This document shows, one piece after another, positions 1 to 5,242 of a stretch of 7,554 nucleotides of DNA. A program made the position numbers and the translations under genes. Below the pieces are notes generated by a model, which was not told the DNA's origin, did no database searches, and was given only the letters and a program-made list of their open reading frames with translations. Origin of the DNA: Lachnospiraceae bacterium (GTDB taxonomy: Bacteria > Bacillota_A > Clostridia > Lachnospirales > Lachnospiraceae); assembly GCA_017542725.1 (NCBI GenBank), contig JAFXWR010000034.1, positions 1 through 7,554 on the forward strand, written 5' to 3'. Position 1 is the first letter of the stretch. The number at the start of each line of letters is the position of its first letter.

Positions 1-732
1 AACCAATTTAACCGAATTATACATATTATTCTTCTCAAATACAGGTCTTGTTGGGCATCCGGGATAAAATAGCGTACAATTCTTACCATTCAACATAGAT
101 GTTTCACAGAAGTCTGGACTTGGATTATGAATATGACCACTTATAACCATATCAACTTCTGCAAAATTGGCTAAATGACCTAATTCAATACCCTCTCCAC
201 CAGAATACCATGTAGTCTGTCCTGCAATAGTAAAATTATTATGTCCAAAAACTACGTTACCTGTAGGTTGTGGCGCAATATTCAACTGTCTATGCTCTTC
301 GCCATAGTCTACAATATGAAATCTTGCGCTTGGTATCATTTCATTGTCTGCACTATATAAATCAAAATAACCATCACAAGCAACTGATGTAATAATCAAA
401 TTTAACTCAGACAACATCATAAAATCAGGATAACCATTCAAATCATGATTTCCTTTAACCGCAAAAATCTTCGCAGTACGACCCCATTTTACAAAAAACT
501 TAAAAAACTTTGTAAGACGCTCTCTATCAACAATATTAGGTTTAGTCCATCCTACAAGGTCACCTAACAATACAATAGCGTCAGGCTTCCGTACTGTAAT
601 AATCTTATCCAAAGAATCCATCACATCAAAACAATTTTGAAGATAATTCTTATGTTTACCCTTGTAATAGTCACTTAAATGCAAATCACCTATTACTAAA
701 ATCTTTCCATCTTTTAAATCAAATGTACGCAT
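1..732 (-). CDS. Mre11/SbcD/gp47-like metallophosphoesterase (C-terminus beyond window)
   Basis: Calcineurin-like metallophosphoesterase, probably the nuclease subunit of an Mre11-Rad50 (SbcCD, T4 gp47-gp46) complex that processes DNA ends. The frame is open for 244 codons to the left edge, so the C-terminus is missing. The family motifs appear in order: GDLH (residues 15-18), GDLVG (57-61), GNHD (94-97), GH (163-164) and GHIH (199-202), which together form the two-metal site. After GHIH comes YPGCPTRPVF, matching the strand and loop (YxGTP in gp47) that closes the phosphoesterase domain. The start is ATG at 730-732 with GAGAGG about seven bases upstream; that site touches the stop of the preceding gene, 15 bp away, which suggests coupled translation. 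The ATPase partner would be the Rad50-like half encoded at 2201-3367, separated from it by two other genes. The family call is firm; the partnership is inferred from context. Confidence 0.88.
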   Translation of the reverse strand, partial: MRTFDLKDGKILVIGDLHLSDYYKGKHKNYLQNCFDVMDSLDKIITVRKPDAIVLLGDLVGWTKPNIVDRERLTKFFKFFVKWGRTAKIFAVKGNHDLNGYPDFMMLSELNLIITSVACDGYFDLYSADNEMIPSARFHIVDYGEEHRQLNIAPQPTGNVVFGHNNFTIAGQTTWYSGGEGIELGHLANFAEVDMVISGHIHNPSPDFCETSMLNGKNCTLFYPGCPTRPVFEKNNMYNSVKLV

Positions 733-747
733 AAATCAACCTCTCTT

Positions 748-1173
748 TTAGACTTTGTTATTACTTTCAGTTATATCTTTAGGTAGTGCTAAAATACCCT
801 CATCTATCAGCTTATTAATCCAAATGATAGTATTTATTTGTACTCCTAAATCAAACTTATTGTCAATACTATCTATATCATAAAATTCTGTAAATTTATA
901 ACTACACATACCTTCATAACATGAGAAATTACAATCTATTTTATTATCTTTTTCTCTAAAGCCTATCCAAAATTCATCACTATCATCATAGGGTTTACCA
1001 CTTAATTGACAACCCTCTAAGTGACACCACCACGAACCTGTATCTTTCATAGCTTCATTATGCCAAGTTAAGTTCTTTAAAGCATTCCAATTTATTATTT
1101 CTAATGTTTTTATGCTTTGTGGTGTTAGATTATACTTATTAGGGTATTTTTCTATAACTTTTGTTAAATCCAA
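748..1173 (-). CDS. hypothetical 141-aa acidic, cysteine-containing protein
   Basis: I do not recognise this protein. It is soluble-looking, without a signal peptide or membrane segment, and acidic. Five cysteines lie in two groups: WWCHLEGC (Cys50, Cys55) and Cys81/Cys85/Cys90 around NFSCYEGMC. A zinc site is possible but the spacing fits no family I know. The central part is rich in aromatics (SWW, DEFWIGF). The start is TTG at 1171-1173: an AAGGAG site at 1184-1189 lies 10 bases upstream, and the next in-frame ATG would remove 41 residues. That ribosome site overlaps the TAA stop of the preceding gene, so translation is probably coupled. It sits between the serpin-like gene and the phosphoesterase gene and is presumably transcribed with them. 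No function is assigned. Confidence 0.8.
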   Translation of the reverse strand: MDLTKVIEKYPNKYNLTPQSIKTLEIINWNALKNLTWHNEAMKDTGSWWCHLEGCQLSGKPYDDSDEFWIGFREKDNKIDCNFSCYEGMCSYKFTEFYDIDSIDNKFDLGVQINTIIWINKLIDEGILALPKDITESNNKV

Positions 1174-1183
1174 AATAGCTATT

Positions 1184-1189
1184 CTCCTT
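1184..1189 (-). promoter_or_regulatory. Shine-Dalgarno site supporting a TTG start
   Basis: AAGGAG on the minus strand, formed partly from the TAA stop of the upstream gene (TAAGGAG). It lies 10 bases before the TTG at 1171-1173. It is the best argument for using this TTG as the start of the 141-aa protein. An in-frame ATT three bases further upstream is a less likely alternative. Confidence 0.6.
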
Positions 1190-2192
1190 ATAAAATATTA
1201 CCTACTATTACAAGTTGCCCTGTTGTTTTATTACGTATTGCATAAATACAAGAATGGCTAAAATCTAACACATTATGCTCTGTATCTATAACATCATCTG
1301 TAATATCACAATGCACGTTCAAATGACAAATACTTGTTACATTTGTCAAATCCTTATTTCCTTCAAAATCTTTATTTAACTGTGTTTTTACATAATACTT
1401 AGATGGATTTTCTACGGATTCCAAAGTAAGTTTAGGTAAAATAATACTCATATCACGATTTTCAGTATAAAGTTTTAATTTAGGATTATAGTATAAATCC
1501 ACACCTTTCTTTAACACTAATTCATAGTCACTGTTCTCAAAAGGAACTACAATATACTGTACATCATCAGCAATATAACTTTGAAAAGAGCCTTGTATTA
1601 TATATGTGTCTTCATACTCATTACATTTCTGTGCAATAGTTTCATCTATAATACACATAGAATAAATATTATAATCAAACACATTATGCTGCGTAGCCTT
1701 AAAGATAAGTTTTCCATCAGATAAAGTATTAAATTTAGCATTTATTTCATCTAAAACCAATTTATCATTTGGCGTAGCAGCTATATCTCCAGCCACAGAT
1801 TGAAACGTTTCTGCCCCTACTGTAAAACATTTAATACTAGCATCTTTCAATAACAACATACTTAAATTAAAATTCTGAAAACCATTACCAAACACATAAA
1901 AAATATTATCAATAGTGCTATGGTTATTCTGTGCGTAATAGGCATAAGCAGATTCTACACATAAAGGACTATATATAGTTGTAGTATTCCTAAAATTATC
2001 CAATAAAAACTTAACACTATTTTCATTATAAGTTTCTATGGCTGTGTAATCATCAACCTTATAGGTATTAACAAAAAACCCTTTGTTTCTTGCTATACTT
2101 ACATACCCTTGTATAAGAGTGTAACCTATTAGGGTTGTAATTACAAAGCATAGGACTAATTTTGCTAGAAAGCGTTCATAATTCTCTTTCAT
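1188..2192 (-). CDS. membrane-anchored, reduced serpin-like protein
   Basis: A 334-aa protein with one N-terminal hydrophobic segment (residues about 12-30, LVLCFVITTLIGYTLI) after a short charged head, then a soluble domain. The domain reads like a divergent serpin. TIYSPLCVESAYAYYA (72-87) matches the helix-B segment of serpins (NxxxSPLSIxxALxxLxxGA). DEINAKFNTLSDGKL resembles INxWVxxxTxGKI. NIYSMCIID resembles the N-A-I-Y-F-K-G strand. QYIVVPFENSDYELVL resembles the region around V-E-L-P-Y-K-G. The C-terminus LDFSHSCIYAIRNKTTGQ followed by LVIVGNIL matches the serpin signature (F-x-A-D-H-P-F-L-F-x-I, x-T-G-x-I-L-F-x-G-x-V) and ends where serpins end. It is shorter than the usual 350-400 residues, and the reactive-centre loop is almost absent, so protease inhibition is unlikely. 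N-in topology is slightly favoured by charge but not certain. Start: ATG at 2190-2192, although an upstream TTG at 2202-2204 overlaps the preceding TGA; neither has a strong ribosome site. The gene call is firm; the serpin call is a by-eye fold match. Confidence 0.6.
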   Translation of the reverse strand: MKENYERFLAKLVLCFVITTLIGYTLIQGYVSIARNKGFFVNTYKVDDYTAIETYNENSVKFLLDNFRNTTTIYSPLCVESAYAYYAQNNHSTIDNIFYVFGNGFQNFNLSMLLLKDASIKCFTVGAETFQSVAGDIAATPNDKLVLDEINAKFNTLSDGKLIFKATQHNVFDYNIYSMCIIDETIAQKCNEYEDTYIIQGSFQSYIADDVQYIVVPFENSDYELVLKKGVDLYYNPKLKLYTENRDMSIILPKLTLESVENPSKYYVKTQLNKDFEGNKDLTNVTSICHLNVHCDITDDVIDTEHNVLDFSHSCIYAIRNKTTGQLVIVGNIL

Positions 2193-2200
2193 ACTTCTAC

Positions 2201-3367
2201 TCAATCTACATGATTTTCTTCTGAATCAAATACTTTACCACAATTAGGACATTTAACCATCTTAACACCAAAACTATTTAGTGTATTCATCAAGGTATCC
2301 AACTCATTAGTAACTTTTACAAGTTCCGCATCTATATTGGCTACCTTATTATCACACTCTGCCATACTCTTAATAATAGTATCAATCTGCAATAGCTTAT
2401 CTAACTGTGTATTATCAATTGCCTTAATTTCAGGATAATCTACACAAGTATCAATTTGGTCTACAAGTTGTTTCAAAGCAAGCAAATTATCAAGTTTATC
2501 ACTCTGAATATTAGGTATTGCAGGATAATCTACAATATTATCAATAGACTTTTGCAAAGTAACCATACTCAAAAGTGCATCTAACTGTGCATTATCTATC
2601 TTACCTACCTCTGGTGCTACACTAATTGAGTCTAATTGAGTTACAATAGCTTGTACGTTAGTTACAAAAGTTTCTTGATTAGCGCATTTATCAATATTTG
2701 CGTCATGTTCATGCAGAAAATCAATCATACCCTTTGTCAAATTTGCACCTAACAGAATTACACTCTTATTAGCTTCTATATCAGCGTCCAACTTATTAAT
2801 ATCAGCAACCAGCTTATTCTTATCGTTATTAAGCATGGCACTAGCTGACGCAATTTCCTCAGATTTAAGTACCGTATTAAACATCTTATAGTTTTCACTA
2901 CCTGTAGTTTGTACTCCAATCTGTTTCTCGAAACAACTTCTACTATTCAAAACAGTATTCTCATACTGTATAAGTCCTAAATAATCTCTTATAGGTTCAG
3001 GAACTTCATTAACTCTTGCTAAAGCATCTCCTACCTTTGTACTAAAAATAACTTGACCGTCCTTATACATTTCATATAATGACTGACCATTAATATACTT
3101 ATCACGCAAAATACTTACGCCATCATCAAAATAAGCAATTATACGAAAATAATCTTTATCATCTTGTATAAATTCAACTTGTTTCTGCGGTGACATATTA
3201 GACATAAGTACATCTAAGGCTCTAAGCATAGCGGATTTACCACTATCGTTATAACCTTTTAGATTAATTATGTTTCTTTCATCAAACTCACACTCACCAT
3301 GCTCAATGGACATAAAGTTATACACTTCCCATTTCACAAGTTTTGAATATGCTGATTGCTCACTCAT
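2201..3367 (-). CDS. Rad50/SbcC/gp46-like ATPase, N-terminal half ending at a zinc hook
   Basis: A 388-aa SMC/Rad50-type protein. The N-terminus has the ABC-ATPase beginning (WEVYNFMSIEHGECEF), a Walker A P-loop GYNDSGKS at residues 38-45, and a Q-loop-like segment LGLIQYEN at about 130-137. From about 165 the sequence becomes a helical arm (LNNDKNKLVADINKLDADI and onward) containing a 30-residue repeat at 257-338. It ends with VKCPNCGKVF: Cys373 and Cys376 form a CPxC zinc-hook motif 12 residues before the stop. In Rad50 and SbcC this hook sits mid-protein and is followed by a return coiled coil, the ABC signature (LSGG-like) and Walker B; none of these is present here. The start ATG at 3365-3367 has GAGAGG seven bases upstream. 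It is the first gene after a strong promoter and is followed within 8 bp by the serpin-like gene. It is the likely partner of the phosphoesterase at 1-732. Confidence 0.85.
   Translation of the reverse strand: MSEQSAYSKLVKWEVYNFMSIEHGECEFDERNIINLKGYNDSGKSAMLRALDVLMSNMSPQKQVEFIQDDKDYFRIIAYFDDGVSILRDKYINGQSLYEMYKDGQVIFSTKVGDALARVNEVPEPIRDYLGLIQYENTVLNSRSCFEKQIGVQTTGSENYKMFNTVLKSEEIASASAMLNNDKNKLVADINKLDADIEANKSVILLGANLTKGMIDFLHEHDANIDKCANQETFVTNVQAIVTQLDSISVAPEVGKIDNAQLDALLSMVTLQKSIDNIVDYPAIPNIQSDKLDNLLALKQLVDQIDTCVDYPEIKAIDNTQLDKLLQIDTIIKSMAECDNKVANIDAELVKVTNELDTLMNTLNSFGVKMVKCPNCGKVFDSEENHVD
2354..2599 (-). repeat. 30-residue protein repeat in the Rad50-like arm
   Basis: Residues 257-286, 287-316 and 317-338 of the ATPase half are copies of one 30-residue unit with the pattern I-x-x-x-x-L-D-x-L-L-x-(13)-V-D-Y-P-x-I. 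The third copy is incomplete. The Val-Asp-Tyr-Pro-x-Ile block is kept in the first two copies. A degenerate earlier copy may precede them at about 240-256 (SVAPEVGK). The unit length is not a multiple of seven and each unit contains a proline, so this part of the arm is unlikely to be one continuous coiled coil. Confidence 0.75.
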
Positions 3368-3419
3368 ATTAGTACCTCTCTATCTAAAATCTAGCAAACC
3401 GTTATAAAATCTATATTTA

Positions 3420-3448
3420 AGTATATATTACGTTGTAAAAACTGTCAA
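3420..3448 (-). promoter_or_regulatory. near-consensus sigma-70 promoter of the recombination operon
   Basis: The minus strand reads TTGACA (3443-3448), a 17-bp spacer and TATACT (3420-3425). The -35 box is perfect, the spacing is optimal and the -10 box has one mismatch. Transcription should start near 3413, leaving a leader of about 45 nt before the ATG of the Rad50-like gene. It lies just downstream of the ssb terminator, so the four leftward genes form a separately started unit. The host vegetative RNA polymerase should recognise it, which would make it an early promoter. Confidence 0.78.
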
Positions 3449-3510
3449 TAACTTAAAGTAAAAAATATTTAATCTAAAGCATTAAATTAACATCTGAATA
3501 AAATTGTATG

Positions 3511-3537
3511 AAAAAAGGGTGGTATAAACCACCCTTT
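3511..3537 (-). terminator. intrinsic terminator after ssb
   Basis: Perfect 10-bp inverted repeat AAAGGGTGGT / ACCACCCTTT (arms 3514-3523 and 3528-3537) with a 4-nt loop. On the minus strand it runs into six T (3511-3516), three of them part of the stem. It begins about 30 bp after the ssb stop codon. The GC-rich stem and T tract make it a strong rho-independent terminator that separates ssb from the downstream operon. Confidence 0.88.
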
Positions 3538-3566
3538 CTTCTCTCAACCGTTCCGTACTAATCTAT

Positions 3567-4763
3567 TTAATTAATACCAACGTTATTGATGTCACCCATC
3601 ATTGGCATAGCAGGTGCTGCAGGTGCAGTAGGTGCTGCAGGTGCAGGTGCTGCAGGTGCAGATGCAGTAGGTACTGCAGGTGCAGGTGCAGGTGCGGGTG
3701 CAACAGGAGTTGCAGGTGCAGATGTACCAATAGCAGGTGTTTCACCACCAAAGTTTGCAAGTGCCTGTGCAGCATTAGTGTTCTGAGGAATTGCATTTGC
3801 GTTGTTTACATTTCCACCAATGTTGTAAAGTGCAAGCTTCTCTCTTACAGGCTTAAGTATAGAGTCAGCAACTTCCTGAGTTTCCTGCATACTACGAATA
3901 GTATCAAGTACTACTACTTCCTGTGCCTTTGCAGGTGTCCAATCAGCAGTAATCTGGTCGAAGTATGTTGCCCACTGGTCATAACCCTCCATTGTCTTGT
4001 AGATAACCTTAAGGTTCTTAGCTGAACCCATCTTATCAGGCTTTCCGCTCTTAGGAGTGTAAGTAAAGTTAAGAACTGCCCACAATCCAGCAGGTGATGT
4101 AGGTGTAGGTCCATCAATAGAATCATAACCTGCTACCCACTTCTCAATGAATGTAGACTCTCTGATTGAATAGAACATAGGATGTCCTACAAGGCTACCA
4201 TTCTCAACCTTTGGCTGTGTAGAAAGAACTCCGTCCTTTTCCTCACACTCGATAACAACGATAGGGAATGTATACCATCTCTCTGCCTCTCTAATAACTC
4301 TGTTTCTAGCCAACTCCATTCTGTCAGCCTTAAGAGTCTCGTCAGAAGATGCCAACTCAGGGTCAATACCCTTTGAACGTGCAATATCAGCAATCTCGTG
4401 TCTGTACAAATCCCAAACATCTGAAATACCTGTACATAAAGGACATGTACCATCCCAATTAAGTTGTGGGTCATCATTCTGAATACCGTTAATACATCTA
4501 ACGTTACCATATGAACGACCATCAATTACAGGGTGTGCAAGGAATGAATCCATGCGAAGTCCTGTTGTTCCGTCAGGATTTGTTACTACGTGATTAGGAA
4601 TATATACCAAAATCTTCTGATTAACTGGTATATCGAATACAGGGAACTGAGGGTCGTAAGTCTTTACTGCTCTCTGTCCTGTAGTCTGTGTAGCTGATGC
4701 CTGTGTAAGCTGCTCTGCTACTTCTGCTGAAATCTGCTTTGGTGCTGGTCTTTTAAGTGCCAT
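3567..4763 (-). CDS. ssb: T4 gp32-like zinc-containing single-stranded DNA-binding protein
   Basis: A 398-aa protein that should coat single-stranded DNA during phage replication and recombination. The N-terminus MALKRPAPKQISAEVAEQL resembles the basic N-terminus of T4 gp32 (MFKRKSTAELAAQM), which drives cooperative binding. A zinc site is visible as His77-x12-Cys90-x16-Cys107-x2-Cys110; T4 gp32 has His-x12-Cys-x9-Cys-x2-Cys, so the first spacing is identical. Aromatic and basic residues through about 160-275 (RWYTFPIVVIE, WAVLNFTYTPKSGK, NLKVIYKTMEGYDQW) fit an extended OB-fold core. From about 342 the chain is a low-complexity Ala/Pro tail ending in MMGDINNVGIN, without the strongly acidic tail usual in gp32 and SSB. 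The start ATG at 4761-4763 has a strong GGAGGT site 10 bases upstream. The coding sequence is visibly richer in G+C than its neighbours, consistent with high expression. It has its own terminator, probable own promoter, and a long structured leader suggesting autoregulation. Confidence 0.85.
   Translation of the reverse strand: MALKRPAPKQISAEVAEQLTQASATQTTGQRAVKTYDPQFPVFDIPVNQKILVYIPNHVVTNPDGTTGLRMDSFLAHPVIDGRSYGNVRCINGIQNDDPQLNWDGTCPLCTGISDVWDLYRHEIADIARSKGIDPELASSDETLKADRMELARNRVIREAERWYTFPIVVIECEEKDGVLSTQPKVENGSLVGHPMFYSIRESTFIEKWVAGYDSIDGPTPTSPAGLWAVLNFTYTPKSGKPDKMGSAKNLKVIYKTMEGYDQWATYFDQITADWTPAKAQEVVVLDTIRSMQETQEVADSILKPVREKLALYNIGGNVNNANAIPQNTNAAQALANFGGETPAIGTSAPATPVAPAPAPAPAVPTASAPAAPAPAAPTAPAAPAMPMMGDINNVGIN
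3600..3735 (-). repeat. GGTGCA-type hexamer repeat encoding the Ala/Pro tail
   Basis: On the plus strand this stretch is built from near-tandem GGTGCA/GCAGGT hexamers with small variants (GGTGCT, GATGCA, GGTACT). Read on the minus strand it encodes alternating Ala and Pro in the C-terminal linker of the DNA-binding protein. The open frames on the plus strand here are a side-effect of the repeat. The tract could change length by slippage. Confidence 0.85.
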
Positions 4764-4820
4764 AATTTTTTTACCTCCGTTTGGTAGTGTGTGGCGTTAA
4801 ACAGTAAAGATTTTAAGAAT

Positions 4821-4857
4821 AAAAAAACTGTTTGATACTTGAACAGTTATCAAACAG
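4821..4857 (-). terminator. hairpin plus T7: terminator or attenuator in the ssb leader
   Basis: Perfect 10-bp inverted repeat CTGTTTGATA / TATCAAACAG (arms 4848-4857 and 4828-4837 on the minus strand), a 10-nt loop ACTGTTCAAG, and seven T directly after it (4821-4827). This is intrinsic-terminator architecture with a fairly weak stem (three G-C pairs). It lies 58 bp upstream of the ssb start and downstream of the likely ssb promoter. It could therefore attenuate ssb, or stop read-through from the primase operon, which otherwise has no clear terminator. Confidence 0.55.
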
Positions 4858-4883
4858 CGAAGGAAACCTTAAAAAAGGTCAAG

Positions 4884-4912
4884 AATATTTTCACTCTATA
4901 AATCTTCGTCAA
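4884..4912 (-). promoter_or_regulatory. weak second candidate promoter for ssb
   Basis: Minus-strand TTGACG (4907-4912), a 17-bp spacer and AATATT (4884-4889). The -35 box matches five of six positions and the -10 box four of six. It would start transcription near 4877, after the 9-bp repeats but before the hairpin. In AT-rich DNA such a match can arise by chance, so it is only a candidate. Confidence 0.25.
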
Positions 4913-4940
4913 TTTAAAATTGTGCTGTTTAACAGTTGTC

Positions 4941-4985
4941 AGTGTGTTCAGTGTGTTCAGTGTATTCACTGTGTTCAGTTTGTTG
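4941..4985. repeat. five tandem 9-bp repeats (iteron-like)
   Basis: Consecutive 9-bp units on the plus strand: AGTGTGTTC twice identical, then AGTGTATTC, ACTGTGTTC and the degenerate AGTTTGTTG. On the ssb message they read as CTGAACACA-like units with little ability to fold. They lie in the leader of the single-stranded-DNA-binding protein gene. They could be a binding array for a DNA- or RNA-binding regulator, including the product of ssb itself, or replication-origin iterons. Confidence 0.85.
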
Positions 4986-5017
4986 TCTTCTCAACCGAAG
5001 TCTTAAAGACTATATTT

Positions 5018-5046
5018 ACTATACCCCATTAATAGGGGCATTGCAA
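5018..5046 (-). promoter_or_regulatory. candidate ssb promoter with inverted repeat in its spacer
   Basis: Minus-strand TTGCAA (5041-5046), a 17-bp spacer and TATAGT (5018-5023). The -10 box has one mismatch and the -35 box two. The spacer contains CCCC-TATTAAT-GGGG (5024-5038), an inverted repeat that abuts the -10 box and stands out in an otherwise AT-only region; it is well placed for a repressor or activator. Transcription would begin near 5011. Confidence 0.5.
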
Positions 5047-5242
5047 GCATTTTTTATAAGTTTTTTAAAAAAAATTTTTCCACATTATCTAGTATAAAAT
5101 TTCAAAATTATATCTATGTATAGTGTCTTATTCGGAAACAAAAAATACCTTAACATAAATGTTTAATTTTAGATAAAAAATATCAATTCTAAAATAGTAT
5201 CTAAACTTTAATTTTTAATCTAAACTTTTTAAAAGCTAACTA
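5047..5242. other. AT-rich gene-free block with short direct and inverted repeats
   Basis: About 200 bp of almost pure A/T with no convincing gene. ATCTAAACTTT occurs twice on the plus strand (5199-5209 and 5218-5228), 19 bp apart. TTTAGATA at 5168-5175 is the inverted copy of TATCTAAA at 5198-5205, and ATTTTAGA at 5166-5173 is the inverted copy of TCTAAAAT at 5188-5195. Long A and T runs fill 5050-5080. No GC-stemmed terminator follows the 298-aa gene here. It may hold regulator sites or an easily melted origin segment, but nothing decides this. Confidence 0.5.

Larger units (their letters stand above)
4764..5011 (-). promoter_or_regulatory. long structured 5' leader of the ssb gene
   Basis: If transcription begins near 5011, the ssb message has a leader of roughly 250 nt. 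In order it holds a small AGTCTT/AAGACT palindrome, five 9-nt CTGAACACA-like repeats, a CTGTT-T-AACAG palindrome, short ACCTT/AAGGT and AAGG/CCTT hairpins that exclude each other, a hairpin followed by seven U, and finally an A-rich unstructured stretch with GGAGGT before the ATG. The word CTGTT occurs four times and its complement AACAG twice on the message, so several pairings compete. T4 gene 32 represses its own translation by binding a 5' pseudoknot and nearby unpaired repeats; this leader may work similarly, but that is inference. I see no credible leader peptide with a ribosome site. Confidence 0.5.

Noticed and set aside
1188..2204. The gene after the Rad50-like half as its missing C-terminal half through a frameshift
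   Set aside because: It begins with a membrane segment and has no coiled coil, ABC signature or Walker B.
3586..3786. Plus-strand Gly/Ala-rich open frame opposite the ssb tail
   Set aside because: It is an antisense shadow of the GGTGCA hexamer tract encoding the Ala/Pro tail.
3599..4525. Other minus-strand and plus-strand frames inside ssb
   Set aside because: They lie out of frame within a gene with clear motifs, have leucine/histidine-skewed composition, and lack ribosome sites.
4868..4970. Minus-strand leader peptide reading through the 9-bp repeats and ending in TGA-TAA within the hairpin arm
   Set aside because: The frame has no ATG and only weak GTG/CTG/TTG candidates without a convincing ribosome site, although its stop position would suit an attenuator.
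4941..4985. CRISPR-like array
   Set aside because: The units are 9 bp, directly adjacent and without spacers.
4832..5032. Plus-strand open frame of 66 codons with a repeated Cys-Val-Gln pattern
   Set aside because: It starts with TTG, has no ribosome site, runs against all other genes, and its repeat comes from the 9-bp array, whose length is a multiple of three and so stays open in several frames.
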